A stretch of DNA of 64,000 bases from Bacteroidales bacterium (GCA_004556005.1 SFJA01000002.1:1-64000); one strand, 5' to 3'; numbered from the stretch's first letter, positions 1 through 8,620 are shown. Notes: generated by a model not told the origin, from the sequence alone. Numbers and translations: made by a program.

Positions 1-1
1 C

Positions 2-586
2 GTCAATGCCATAGTCGAAGCCTGGGAGCCGGGAATGCTTGGTGGTCAGGCAGTTGCAGAAGTCCTCACCGGAAAGGTCAACCCTTCGGGAAGGCTCGCC
101 GTAACCGTTCCGCGCAATGTCGGACAGATCCAGACCGTCTATAACCACAAACACTCACAGTATTCGCGCAAGTTCGCGCTCAGTAAGTCAGAATGCCTCT
201 ATCCGTTCGGATTCGGCCTGAGCTACAGCACGTTCAGCTACGGCGAACCTACAATCAGCCGCAGCGAAATGACAGCCTCCGAAAGCTGCACCGTTTCCGT
301 CAGCGTCCGCAACGACAGCAAGGTTGACGGCACCGAGGTCGTCCAGCTCTACGTCAGGGACGAATTCGGCTCGGTAACCCGTCCGGTGAAGGAGCTGAAA
401 GGATTCAGGCGCGTTGACCTGAAGGCAGGCGAAAGCGCTACCGTGGAGTTTACCGTAGGCCCTGAAGAACTGCAGTGCTGGGGAGCCGGAGAAGAATGGA
501 CGGTTGAAAAGGGCGACTTTACAGTGATGGTTGGTTCGTCATCGGCGGACAAGGACCTTAAGTCAGTCAGTCTCAAAGTAATTTAA
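2..586 (+). CDS. beta-glucosidase-type GH3 hydrolase, C-terminal part (5' end outside window)
   Basis: Open from the window edge in frame 2; about 194 residues are visible. The stretch GLSYSTFSY after YPFGFG and the earlier NPSGRLAVTVPR are hallmarks of the second GH3 domain, and the last 110 residues form the fibronectin-III-like tail (NDSKVDGTEVVQLYV, VKELKGF) that closes most bacterial GH3 enzymes. The catalytic Asp domain lies upstream and is not seen. Family members release terminal beta-linked glucose or xylose from oligosaccharides, usually in the periplasm. It stops 3 bases before the next gene, so the two are probably co-transcribed although their jobs look unrelated. Confidence 0.93.
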   Translation, partial: VNAIVEAWEPGMLGGQAVAEVLTGKVNPSGRLAVTVPRNVGQIQTVYNHKHSQYSRKFALSKSECLYPFGFGLSYSTFSYGEPTISRSEMTASESCTVSVSVRNDSKVDGTEVVQLYVRDEFGSVTRPVKELKGFRRVDLKAGESATVEFTVGPEELQCWGAGEEWTVEKGDFTVMVGSSSADKDLKSVSLKVI

Positions 587-589
587 GAT

Positions 590-1792
590 ATGCTGGAGAT
601 ACTTCTCGATGCAATTAGAAGTGCCGTTCTGGTCAGCGGGCTTGTCGTAGTGATGATGATGATCATCGAGTCGCTCAACATCGACTCGCACGGACGGCTT
701 TTGGGAAAACTCAAAAACAACAGGCCGGCCCAGATAGTGGTTTCCGGTCTGCTTGGACTTGTGCCCGGGTGCGTCGGAGGATTTGCTTCAGTTTCATTGT
801 ACACTCACGGAATTATCGGCTTCGGCGCTCTGGTTGCAATGATGATTGCTTCATCGGGCGACGAAGCCTTCGTGATGATAGCCACAATGCCGGACAAGGC
901 CTGGTGGATATTCCTAATATTGTTCTGTATTGCCGTCTGCTGCGGATTCATCGTTGACAAGTTGTACCGTAAATCGGCTCCCCGTGCGGTGTGCGAGCGT
1001 TCGTTCGAAGTCCACGACGAGGACGGAGAAAAGAAGCACAAACACGCAAATGCAAGGCACTTCGGCTGGAAAAGAATCGTAATGTTTCTGGGTGTAGCGG
1101 CATTCATCACCGCGCTGCTTGCAGGCTGGCTTGAATGCGACTGCCACGAGCACGCGGCAGAGCACGGGGAAAGCACCGCGGTGTGTGCAGGATGCAGTAC
1201 GGAGTGCGAGGGGCACGAACTGGTGCGGAGTGCGGAGTGTGCGAGGGAGTACGGCCTGGCAGGAGAGCGCGAGAGGCACGCTGCGGCTAGTGCAAATAGC
1301 GACCGGGAATCATTTAAACTGAACCTGCTGAGCGAGGAGTGGATGTACTGGCTGTTCGGCGCGCTCAGTCTTATCGTCCTGATAGTTCTCGTAACCGGGA
1401 GCGACCACTTCGTCGAGGAGCATCTCTGGCAACACATTATCAAAGAGCACCTTGCGTCAATTTTTCTATGGACTTTCGGAGTCCTCGTCATCGTAGGTGC
1501 CGGACTGCACTACCTCAACATAGGTAGTTGGATAAGTTCAAACACCGCACTGATGATACTGCTGGCTACACTTGTCGGGATCATTCCCGAATCGGGCCCG
1601 CATATGGTGTTCGTAACTTTATACGCATCGGGCATAATCCCCCTGCCTGTACTGCTCGCGAGCTGCATAAGCCAGGACGGGCACTCATCCCTCCCATTGC
1701 TCGCCGAAAGCAAAAAAGACTTCCTCACAGCAAAGTGCATCAACTGCGTCATTGCCCTGGCAGTGGGATTTGCCTCAATGCTTATTGTTTGA
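590..1792 (+). CDS. putative 10-TM heavy-metal/manganese exporter (ArsP_2-type)
   Basis: 400 residues with about ten hydrophobic segments in two blocks (residues 5-125 and 160-400). The repeated motif pairs LLGLVPGCVGGFASVSLYTHG and LVGIIPESGPHMVFVTLYASG in the two halves are typical of the family annotated as putative manganese or arsenic-efflux transporter. The linker (residues about 135-245) is rich in His, Cys and Glu (for example CDCHEHAAEHGE, CAGCSTECEGHE), which suggests metal sensing or capture. Substrate is inferred, not shown. It follows the GH3 gene by 3 bases and converges on ndk with a 14-base gap. Confidence 0.78.
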   Translation: MLEILLDAIRSAVLVSGLVVVMMMIIESLNIDSHGRLLGKLKNNRPAQIVVSGLLGLVPGCVGGFASVSLYTHGIIGFGALVAMMIASSGDEAFVMIATMPDKAWWIFLILFCIAVCCGFIVDKLYRKSAPRAVCERSFEVHDEDGEKKHKHANARHFGWKRIVMFLGVAAFITALLAGWLECDCHEHAAEHGESTAVCAGCSTECEGHELVRSAECAREYGLAGERERHAAASANSDRESFKLNLLSEEWMYWLFGALSLIVLIVLVTGSDHFVEEHLWQHIIKEHLASIFLWTFGVLVIVGAGLHYLNIGSWISSNTALMILLATLVGIIPESGPHMVFVTLYASGIIPLPVLLASCISQDGHSSLPLLAESKKDFLTAKCINCVIALAVGFASMLIV

Positions 1793-1806
1793 CAACAAGC
1801 TGATAT

Positions 1807-2268
1807 CTACAGCTCATCCTTGGCATACAGATATCCAAGGAGAGGGTTGTCGTAGCTGCAGTAGTCTTCCGGTTTGAAGAAACGCTCGAGTTCCTGCGCG
1901 GCGGACTCGAGAGAATCTGACGCGTGGATAATGTTTTCCTGATGGCTTACGCAGTAATCGCCGCGAATGGTGCCGGGAAGAGCCTTGCGGCCGTTTGTGG
2001 CACCTGCCATAGTACGCACGACTTCCACGGCATCAATCCCTTCCATACAGCAGAGGACCACAGGGGCTGCAGTCATCGACTCTTCGATAATGGGATAGAA
2101 GGGCTTGTCGGCAAGGTGAGCGTAATGTCTGCGGCATATCTCCGCATCGAGTCTGGTCATCTTCATTGCGACAAGCTTGAGTCCTCTTCTTTCGAAGCGG
2201 CTCAAAACCTCCCCTATCAGTCCTCTCTGTACGGCGCAGGGCTTGATAATAACAAGAGTCCTTTCCAT
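1807..2268 (-). CDS. ndk: nucleoside diphosphate kinase
   Basis: 153 residues, normal length. Transfers the gamma phosphate of ATP to nucleoside diphosphates through a phosphohistidine. The active-site motif NIIHASDS places the catalytic His at residue 115, and GATNGRKALPGTIRGDY is the nucleotide-binding segment. The N-terminal motif reads KPCAVQRG where the family usually has KPDAVQRG, a small oddity away from the catalytic His. The start codon overlaps the stop of pgi by one base (TAATG), which points to translational coupling with pgi. Confidence 0.97.
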   Translation of the reverse strand: MERTLVIIKPCAVQRGLIGEVLSRFERRGLKLVAMKMTRLDAEICRRHYAHLADKPFYPIIEESMTAAPVVLCCMEGIDAVEVVRTMAGATNGRKALPGTIRGDYCVSHQENIIHASDSLESAAQELERFFKPEDYCSYDNPLLGYLYAKDEL

Positions 2269-3596
2269 TAGATTCGCTTCAGAATCTCCTCTGTCTGAGC
2301 CTCATAGCCCGGCTTACGGAGAAGCGCGAACATATTCTTCTTGTAAGCCTCGACGCCCGGCTGGTTGAACGGATTGATTCCGAGGGTGTAAGCGGAAACG
2401 CCGCAGGCAAATTCAAAGAAATAGAAGATTGCGCCAAGGTTTTCCTCATTGATGCGCTCGATGCTGACCTCCATCTGAGGCACGCCTCCGTCGATATGGG
2501 CAATCTTGGTTCCGAGCTGAGCCATTGCGTTGCAGTGGTTTACGCTCTTGCCGGCGAGGTAGTTGAGCTGGTCGAGATTCTGCTCGTCGCTGCCTATCAC
2601 TACGCTTCTGTTTGCATTTTCAACATTGATTACGGTCTCGAACATCACGCGACTGCCCTCCTGGATGAACTGACCCATAGAGTGAAGGTCGGCGGTGTTT
2701 GTTACGGATGCAGGGAAGATACCCTTGCCGTCCTTGCCCTCGGACTCGCCGTAGAGCTGTTTCCACCACTCGGCGAGGTAGGTGAATTTCGGATTGTAAA
2801 CAACGAAGATTTCGATTGCCTTGCCGTATTCGCTATGAAGAAGATTACGCATTGCAGCGTACTGTACGGCAGGGTTTTCTGCGCTGCGTACACTGAGTGC
2901 CTCCCTCTGGTCGGCAGCACCCTTAAGCATAGCGCGAACGTCGAATCCGGCAATTACGATAGGAAGAAGTCCTACCGGAGTCAGGACGCTGTAGCGGCCT
3001 CCGACATTGTCAGGAACGATGAATGACTTGTAACCTTCCTGGGTTGCAAGGGTCTTGAGCGCTCCCTTCTTGGCATCGGTGATGGCAACGATGCGTTCTG
3101 AAGCCTCTGATTTTCCGTAGGTCTGCTCGATATATTCCTTGAAGATTCTGAATGCCACTGCAGGCTCAGTTGTGGTACCTGACTTGGAAATCACTATGAC
3201 AGCGGTATTGCTTGTCTTTGCAAGATCCATAAGTTCAGCAAGATACTCTTCGGAAAGATTGTTTCCCGCAAATACGACCTGAGGAACACCCTCCTTGCGA
3301 ACGAACTGATGTCCGAGAGCCTCGATGGCGCAGCGTGCTCCAAGGTATGAGCCGCCGATTCCAATGACTATCACGAGGTTAACGCCCTTGTTTTTCCAAT
3401 CGTCGCGTATTGATTCAAATTCGCAAATGAGAGATTCAGGGATATCGACAGGAAGCGTCTTCCATCCGAGGAAATCGTTGCCAGCGCCGTTCTCGGCGTC
3501 AAGCACATCGTAGGCAGCGAGGGCCTTTTCAACATAGGTCTGATACTCAGACTCTTTCACAAAGGAATTGCATCCTTTGACATCAATCTTAACCAT
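2268..3596 (-). CDS. pgi: glucose-6-phosphate isomerase
   Basis: 442 residues, the short bacterial form. Interconverts glucose 6-phosphate and fructose 6-phosphate in glycolysis and gluconeogenesis. Two SIS sugar-phosphate folds are visible: GIGGSYLGAR (residues 79-88) and SKSGTTTEP (137-145) in the first, and the signature around GESEGKDGKGIFPASVTNTADLHS (283-306) carrying the catalytic Glu and His in the second. It is the first gene of a two-gene unit with ndk. The region upstream (3597-3708) also carries the ridA promoter on the other strand. Confidence 0.97.
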   Translation of the reverse strand: MVKIDVKGCNSFVKESEYQTYVEKALAAYDVLDAENGAGNDFLGWKTLPVDIPESLICEFESIRDDWKNKGVNLVIVIGIGGSYLGARCAIEALGHQFVRKEGVPQVVFAGNNLSEEYLAELMDLAKTSNTAVIVISKSGTTTEPAVAFRIFKEYIEQTYGKSEASERIVAITDAKKGALKTLATQEGYKSFIVPDNVGGRYSVLTPVGLLPIVIAGFDVRAMLKGAADQREALSVRSAENPAVQYAAMRNLLHSEYGKAIEIFVVYNPKFTYLAEWWKQLYGESEGKDGKGIFPASVTNTADLHSMGQFIQEGSRVMFETVINVENANRSVVIGSDEQNLDQLNYLAGKSVNHCNAMAQLGTKIAHIDGGVPQMEVSIERINEENLGAIFYFFEFACGVSAYTLGINPFNQPGVEAYKKNMFALLRKPGYEAQTEEILKRI

Positions 3597-3679
3597 ATAA
3601 CGATAATTGTTTAAAGTAATATACTAACCTGACTTCCGTACCAACATTACGGAATCGTGCAAAGTTACAAAAAAAACAC

Positions 3680-3687
3680 TATTTTTG
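3680..3687 (+). promoter_or_regulatory. -7 box of the ridA operon promoter
   Basis: TATTTTTG fits the Bacteroidota -7 consensus TAnnTTTG and lies 21 bases before the ridA ATG. No clean TTTG is visible at the -33 position, so the call rests on the -7 box and its spacing. Confidence 0.55.
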
Positions 3688-3708
3688 TGACAATAAAGAT
3701 ATGTACAA

Positions 3709-4083
3709 ATGAAACACGTCATAAGCTCTCCAAAGGCACCTGCGGCGGTAGGACCGTATTCCCAGGCAATCGAACTCAATGGAACAGTCTTCGTCTCGGG
3801 CCAGCTTCCGATCGACCCGGCAAAGGGGGAAATGCCCGAGGACGTTGGTTCCCAGACAATCACCAGCCTCAACAACATCAAAATGATACTTGAAGAAGCC
3901 GGACTCGGGATGGACGACATAGTCAAGACCACAGTTCTGCTCACCGACATAGGCGATTTTGCAGAAATGAACAATGCCTACGCACAATTCTTCCCTGACT
4001 CCAAGCCGGCAAGGGTGTGCTATCAGGTTTCGGCGCTTCCAAAGGGCGCAAAGGTGGAAATCGATGCCATTGCAGGCAAGTAA
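3709..4083 (+). CDS. ridA: RidA family enamine/imine deaminase
   Basis: 124 residues. RidA hydrolyses reactive enamine/imine intermediates made by PLP enzymes such as threonine dehydratase. The conserved core is present: GPYSQA (15-20), VFVSGQLP (27-34), and the active-site Arg102 in KPARVCYQV with Cys104 and Glu117 in KVEIDAIA. It is the first gene after the promoter at 3680 and is followed 15 bases later by a deacetylase gene, so it probably leads a five-gene transcript that runs to the ACP gene at 7569. Confidence 0.95.
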   Translation: MKHVISSPKAPAAVGPYSQAIELNGTVFVSGQLPIDPAKGEMPEDVGSQTITSLNNIKMILEEAGLGMDDIVKTTVLLTDIGDFAEMNNAYAQFFPDSKPARVCYQVSALPKGAKVEIDAIAGK

Positions 4084-4098
4084 GAGTATGGGCAGCCT

Positions 4099-5034
4099 AT
4101 GACAAACCTTCTTCTCTCCTGCTTCCTGAGCATCTTTCTTCCACTCGCAAACACGCCTGACAATCAAGGTGTTGAGACATCAGATACCGACAGCGTCTCT
4201 GTAAGCATCGCACCTTTCTACGGCAATGCCCGGGCGGCGCTGAGCCTGACCTACGACGACGGATGCATCGACCAGTACGAGCTGATTGCGCCTCGTATGG
4301 ATTCGCTCGGACTCCGCGGGACCTTCTTCCTCATCGGAAAAGGCCTCGGTGAGGGAGCGCTCAGCTGGGACAAAATCGTTTCCCTGGACAGGCGCGGGCA
4401 CGAGATAGGCAACCACGGATGGACTCACACCGACCTGCGCAAGATTCCGTCCGACTCGGTCCGCAGCGAACTCAAGCTCACTTCCGAGCTGATTGCATCC
4501 CATATCGGTCACCGCCCGCTCAGCATCGCCCCGCCGTTCAACTCGTACGACGGAAGGGTCCTCGATATTGCAAGCGAATTCTCCATCGCAGTCAGAACCT
4601 TCCAGAAGGGGCTCGGACAGGGCAAGCATTTCGGTCAGGGTCAGCGATATACGGACCTCCCGGCTATGAAGTCGTGGATCGACGGAATTGTACGCGACGG
4701 TAAATGGGGCGTAACGATGGTGCACGGCATCCGCGACGGATGGGACAAATGGGAGCACGAAGAAGACTACTGGAATTTCCTCAAATACGCGGCTTCACTC
4801 GAAGGGTTATGGGCAGTAACTTTCGCAGAAGTGGCAGCCTACAGGAAGGAAGCCGCGGAATGCAGTCTCAAAGTCGAACGCTGTCCGGAAGGAGCTCTGG
4901 TCATCACCCCGCAGTGCAGCCTGGACCCAAAACTCTACACCATGCCGCTGACTCTTGTCATCAGAAAGGGCGAAATCTGCGAAACCATAGACATAGACCC
5001 GTTCGGAGCACCGGTAATATATTTTCTGAAATAA
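4099..5034 (+). CDS. secreted polysaccharide deacetylase (NodB/CE4 fold)
   Basis: 311 residues with an N-terminal hydrophobic signal (residues 1-18). The NodB motifs are TYDDG (catalytic Asp53 and metal Asp54) and the metal-binding pair H106 and H110 in HEIGNHGWTH. APPFNSYDG near residue 147 matches motif 3 (RPPFG-like), and MVHGI near 214 matches the late His motif. The family removes acetyl groups from N-acetylated sugars of peptidoglycan, chitin or xylan; the exact substrate cannot be told. About 70 residues after the NodB domain form an extra beta-rich tail of unknown role. Confidence 0.88.
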   Translation: MTNLLLSCFLSIFLPLANTPDNQGVETSDTDSVSVSIAPFYGNARAALSLTYDDGCIDQYELIAPRMDSLGLRGTFFLIGKGLGEGALSWDKIVSLDRRGHEIGNHGWTHTDLRKIPSDSVRSELKLTSELIASHIGHRPLSIAPPFNSYDGRVLDIASEFSIAVRTFQKGLGQGKHFGQGQRYTDLPAMKSWIDGIVRDGKWGVTMVHGIRDGWDKWEHEEDYWNFLKYAASLEGLWAVTFAEVAAYRKEAAECSLKVERCPEGALVITPQCSLDPKLYTMPLTLVIRKGEICETIDIDPFGAPVIYFLK

Positions 5035-5042
5035 GATTTGAT

Positions 5043-5780
5043 ATGGCAAAAATCAAAATCACTACATCATACGGCGATATCGTCGTGAAACTGTACGATG
5101 AAACGCCTCTGCACCGCGACAACATACTCAAACTTGCGGGCGAAGGCTTTTACGACGGAACCCTCTTCCATCGTGTAATCAAGGATTTTATGATACAGGG
5201 CGGCGACCCTCAGAGCCGTGGCGCGGCCAAGGGCGCAATGCTCGGAGCCGGGGACGTCGGATACACCATCCCGGCCGAATTGTCCCCTGCCCTTTTCCAC
5301 AAGCGCGGTGCTATCGCGGCAGCTCGGCAGGGCGACAACGTCAACCCGGAAAGACGCAGCAGCGGATGCCAGTTCTACATAGTCTGGGGCAAGAAATACA
5401 GCGAAGGACAGCTTGCGCAGCTCGAACGCCAGATGGAGATGCAGGCGCAGCAGGATGTGTTTAACCGCCTTTGCGGGGAACGTCGCGAGCAGATCTTGCA
5501 ACTGCGTCGGAACCGCGATCAGGCAGGCCTGCAGGCCCTTCAGGAGGAGCTCAGCGCGATTACCTTTGCGACAGTGAAGGAAAAGAGGCTCGGAAAGCTC
5601 AGCGAAGAGCAGAAAAAGGCTTACAGCACGCTTGGAGGCACACCTTTCCTCGACGGACAGTACACCGTATTCGGCGAAGTCGAAAGCGGACTTGAGGTAG
5701 TTGCAAAGATTCAGGAGGTCGGCACTGACTCTAATGACAGGCCGGTCAAGGACATAAAAATGAACGTTACTATCATCTAA
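5043..5780 (+). CDS. cyclophilin-type peptidyl-prolyl cis-trans isomerase with helical insertion
   Basis: 245 residues from the ATG at 5043, chosen because MAKIKITTSYGDIVVKLYDE is the normal cyclophilin start; a longer upstream reading overlaps the deacetylase gene. Core motifs are FHRVIKDFMIQGGDP and GCQFYIV. Between the strand ending in QFYIVWGK and GQYTVFGEV lies an insertion of about 75 residues, mostly charged and predicted helical (GQLAQLERQMEMQ, EELSAITFATVKEK). A bacterial single-domain cyclophilin is about 165 residues, so the insertion explains the extra length. No signal peptide is seen, so it is probably cytoplasmic. Confidence 0.93.
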   Translation: MAKIKITTSYGDIVVKLYDETPLHRDNILKLAGEGFYDGTLFHRVIKDFMIQGGDPQSRGAAKGAMLGAGDVGYTIPAELSPALFHKRGAIAAARQGDNVNPERRSSGCQFYIVWGKKYSEGQLAQLERQMEMQAQQDVFNRLCGERREQILQLRRNRDQAGLQALQEELSAITFATVKEKRLGKLSEEQKKAYSTLGGTPFLDGQYTVFGEVESGLEVVAKIQEVGTDSNDRPVKDIKMNVTII

Positions 5781-5792
5781 TCCAAAAGAAAA

Positions 5793-7289
5793 ATGGACAA
5801 TTACTTTTACAAAATGCTTCCGCCGGAAGAGATGGAGCAGCTCTCCTATATCCCGACGGTACCTGAGTTTGTAGAATGGTTCACCCGCAAATGGGCTGAG
5901 CTTCCGGCCGTTTCCGATACGGTCAACACTTATACTTATGCCCAGATGGGCGAAAGAATTGCACGCCGCAGGGCATATCTCAATGCGCTCGGACTCGCCC
6001 AGGGCGACAGGCTTGCAATCTGGGAAAGGACTTCCATCGATGCAGTCGAGATGTTCCTCGCCGCCACTTCTGCCGGCTATGTGGGCATACTCCTGCCTAC
6101 CGGTCTGCCGGCCCCTGCAATCGTCGGATGCTGCAAGCGCTTCGGAGTCTCGGCACTCGCCGTCAGGGACGAATTCTCCCCTGCCCTTCCGGAGCAGATG
6201 CCTTGCCGCGTAATCTCGTCTTCCGCAATGGCAGACGAGGGTGCTCCTGTGGCGGTCGTGGACAAGGAGCAGCCTGCCGCAATCTTCTTTACCGGAGGCA
6301 CTACCGGTGCTCCGAAGGGTGCAGTTCTGGCACACAGAGCCCTGATGAGGGGCGCATTCAACGGGTGTTTCGCGCCGGGCAGCCAGCTGGCAAACCAGAG
6401 GCTGATCTGCTTCCTTCCACTCAGTCACGTATTTGGACTCATCCGCAGCACGCTGGGAGCATTTTATGTAGGCGCGACCTGGTTCTCAGCCGAGGATGCC
6501 AAGGCGACGATGGGCAAACTGCCTGCAATCAAGCCGACCATGCTCGTTCTGGTGCCTGGTCTTTGCGAGATTCTTGCAGGCCTTGCCAAGATGTACGGAC
6601 CTCAGTTCTTCGGAGGAGAGCTCAAGACCATAATCTCAGGTGCCGCTAACGTGCCGCCGAGACTTATGAAGGTGTTCGAGGCTATGGGTGTCAGGCTTCT
6701 GGCAGGTTACGGTATGACTGAAACCGCCAACCTTACTACCGGAAACGCAGACACCGACACTCATCCGGACTCTGTCGGGAAGGTTTATCCTGAACAGGAA
6801 ATCAAGTTCGTCGATGACGAAATCTGGATCAGGGGCGACAATGTATTCAGCGGCTATTATGGTGATCCTGAGGAGACTGCAAAGACGCTCACCCCTGACG
6901 GATGGGTCAGGAGCGGAGACCTCGGAAGGATGGACGAAGACGGTTTCGTTTACATTACCGGACGCATCAAGAACCTCATCATCCTGCCTAACGGCGAAAA
7001 CCTCTCTCCTGAAGAGATTGAGGGTCCTTTCTACAAGTCTCCTACCGTCCGCGACTGTCTGGTCAGCGAGTCTGAGATTGACGGCGAGCCTGTTCTTGCC
7101 ATCGAGATTCTGCCGAATATGCCTGCTTTCGAGGGCAAGTCCTGGGATGAGGTTACGGCTCATTTCGAGCAGCTTGTCAAGGATATCAATGCTACCCTGC
7201 CGAGCACCCACAGGATTCGCAAGGTGAGCGTGCGCAAGGAAGACTTTAAGCGCAGCGGTGCAATGAAAGTACTACGAAATCAGAATTAA
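5793..7289 (+). CDS. AMP-forming acyl-CoA/acyl-ACP ligase
   Basis: 498 residues, complete ANL-family enzyme. The ATP loop is FFTGGTTGAPKG (165-176), the adenylate motif GYGMTET near 307, the hinge motif SGDLGRMDEDG near 373, and the late catalytic Lys492 in GAMKVL. It is 12 bases after the cyclophilin and 7 bases before an acyl carrier protein gene, so the most economical reading is that it adenylates a carboxylic acid and loads it on that ACP; transfer to CoA remains possible. No partner synthase, thioesterase or acyltransferase lies next to it, so the fate of the acyl group is unknown. Confidence 0.9.
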   Translation: MDNYFYKMLPPEEMEQLSYIPTVPEFVEWFTRKWAELPAVSDTVNTYTYAQMGERIARRRAYLNALGLAQGDRLAIWERTSIDAVEMFLAATSAGYVGILLPTGLPAPAIVGCCKRFGVSALAVRDEFSPALPEQMPCRVISSSAMADEGAPVAVVDKEQPAAIFFTGGTTGAPKGAVLAHRALMRGAFNGCFAPGSQLANQRLICFLPLSHVFGLIRSTLGAFYVGATWFSAEDAKATMGKLPAIKPTMLVLVPGLCEILAGLAKMYGPQFFGGELKTIISGAANVPPRLMKVFEAMGVRLLAGYGMTETANLTTGNADTDTHPDSVGKVYPEQEIKFVDDEIWIRGDNVFSGYYGDPEETAKTLTPDGWVRSGDLGRMDEDGFVYITGRIKNLIILPNGENLSPEEIEGPFYKSPTVRDCLVSESEIDGEPVLAIEILPNMPAFEGKSWDEVTAHFEQLVKDINATLPSTHRIRKVSVRKEDFKRSGAMKVLRNQN

Positions 7290-7296
7290 TCAAGTT

Positions 7297-7569
7297 ATGA
7301 CAAGACAGGAAGTATTTGACGAGCTCAAGGCTATCATAGCCAATGTCAAGCCGTCTCTCGACCTCAACAAGGTCACAATGCAGTCTTCGCTGCTGGAGGA
7401 CCTGGGTGTCGATTCGCTTTCCATCCTGCTGCTCAGTCTCGCAATCGAGAACCGGTTCGGTTTTACCTTTGACGGGGTTCCTCAGTTCAGCAAGGTAGGA
7501 GAAGTCGTGGATTATGTATGTGAACACTGCGATTCTGATGCTCCCGTTGCGGAGGTCAGCGCAATTTAA
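7297..7569 (+). CDS. acyl carrier protein (dedicated, paired with the ligase)
   Basis: 90 residues, one four-helix carrier domain with the phosphopantetheine attachment Ser40 in GVDSLS. It diverges from housekeeping AcpP (which usually reads DSLDTVE), having DSLSILLLSLAIE and a longer acidic tail, which suggests a specialised partner. It is the last gene of the operon and is followed by a strong hairpin at 7613. Confidence 0.92.
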   Translation: MTRQEVFDELKAIIANVKPSLDLNKVTMQSSLLEDLGVDSLSILLLSLAIENRFGFTFDGVPQFSKVGEVVDYVCEHCDSDAPVAEVSAI

Positions 7570-7612
7570 AATGTTTCTTTTTGAAAAAGTATTAGGATTG
7601 TTCACCACAAAC

Positions 7613-7656
7613 GAAAGGCTGACCTCGAAGTCAAATTGACTTCCGGTCAGCCTTTC
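7613..7656. terminator. long two-part hairpin between converging genes
   Basis: Arms GAAAGGCTGACC (7613-7624) and GGTCAGCCTTTC (7645-7656) pair over 12 bases, and an inner perfect palindrome GAAGTCAA/TTGACTTC (7627-7643) extends the stem. No long T run follows on either side. Its place between the ACP gene (+) and the GDPD gene (-) suggests a bidirectional terminator. Confidence 0.75.
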
Positions 7657-7732
7657 TGCATTCTTGGGACTATAATTGGCTTCCGTCCAGCATATCCAAA
7701 TCCTTTGGAAACGTGGTTCCGGAATGTCTTCC

Positions 7733-8527
7733 TCAGCGGTTTACCTTTTCGCTTTCGCCAAGGACCTCTCTTGCAAGCAGAGGTTCGTTGGTGGTGATTG
7801 CATCAACTTTGAGGGCGGCCATCTGTTCCATCTGTTCGCGTTTGTTGACGGTCCAAACATTGGTGCTCATTCCGAGATCGTGTGCCTGTTCAATCCACTC
7901 AGGGTTGTCGGTGATTACCTTCTTGTGGTAGTCAAGGCCATTGATTCCGAGTGAATCGAGCTGTTTTGGAGAGAGTTCTCCGTTGAGATACTGGTTCAGA
8001 AATTCCGGTGCGAGTTGTGCAATGAGCTTGCAGGAGTAGAGGCTGAATGAAATAAAGCCCACCCTGTCAGGGCTGTAGAGGCCGTGAGCCTTTACTGCGT
8101 CCAATATGGTATGAACCAGAAGGTCGTCGATTTCGTCGCTGTTCTGAGGTTTGATTTCGATGATCAGGCGTGTGGTTTTGCATTTTTCGGCCTGGTCGAG
8201 ATACTCATCGAAAGTTGGACGGTGCTCTCCGTTAGGGAGGAGAGAGTCCTTGAGTTCGGCATAGTTGTGCTCACGGATAATGGCTCCGTTGATATCGTGG
8301 TTATGGTTCACTATGGCAACTGAATCGGCGGTAAGATGCACGTCACATTCACTGCCCCAGAACCCGTTGTCCTGGGCCGCTTTTAGTGAGGCGATGGAAT
8401 TTTCGGACATTCCGGCAGCTTCACATTTCCAGAATCCGCGATGGGCAACGATTGCAGTGCCCTGAGGTTCGCTGCAGCAAGCACTTAGTGCAAGAGCAGC
8501 AAAAAGAATGGTTACAGTTTTGTTCAT
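7733..8527 (-). CDS. glycerophosphodiester phosphodiesterase family lipoprotein
   Basis: 264 residues. The N-terminus has a short hydrophobic stretch ending in a lipobox (LSAC, Cys17). GDPD catalytic features are HRG (29-31), ECDVHLTAD with Glu60/Asp62, and NHNHD near 74; IEIKP near 123 carries the next Glu. The family cleaves glycerophosphodiesters to glycerol 3-phosphate and an alcohol, here likely at the cell surface or in the periplasm. Transcribed from its own promoter at 8556-8586, divergent from Nif3. Confidence 0.9.
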   Translation of the reverse strand: MNKTVTILFAALALSACCSEPQGTAIVAHRGFWKCEAAGMSENSIASLKAAQDNGFWGSECDVHLTADSVAIVNHNHDINGAIIREHNYAELKDSLLPNGEHRPTFDEYLDQAEKCKTTRLIIEIKPQNSDEIDDLLVHTILDAVKAHGLYSPDRVGFISFSLYSCKLIAQLAPEFLNQYLNGELSPKQLDSLGINGLDYHKKVITDNPEWIEQAHDLGMSTNVWTVNKREQMEQMAALKVDAITTNEPLLAREVLGESEKVNR

Positions 8528-8555
8528 AATTTTTTAAGATTCGTAAAAAAGTACA

Positions 8556-8586
8556 CAAATTTACGATTTATGTTGTGACAAGCAAA
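8556..8586 (-). promoter_or_regulatory. promoter of the GDPD gene
   Basis: On the minus strand TTTG (8586-8583), 19 bases, then TAAATTTG (8563-8556), a near-perfect Bacteroidota promoter. Its -33 box lies inside the spacer of the divergent nif3 promoter, so the two compete for the same DNA. Confidence 0.75.
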
Positions 8587-8604
8587 AGAAATGAAGTATC
8601 TTCG
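8573..8604 (+). promoter_or_regulatory. promoter of the nif3-GH51 unit; fixes the nif3 start
   Basis: TTG (8573-8575), 21 bases, then TATCTTCG (8597-8604), one mismatch from TAnnTTTG. An upstream in-frame ATG at 8591 lies before this -7 box and so would not be in the mRNA; the ATG at 8621 is therefore preferred. Confidence 0.6.
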
Positions 8605-8620
8605 CATAAAAGGAAACGCT

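Noticed and set aside
5067..6428. 453-codon open frame on the minus strand
   Set aside because: It lies opposite the cyclophilin and ligase genes, has no recognisable motifs, and its composition follows from GC-rich codon use on the other strand.
8591..8620. Upstream ATG for nif3 (10 more residues)
   Set aside because: It lies before the -7 box at 8597-8604 and would not be transcribed from that promoter.
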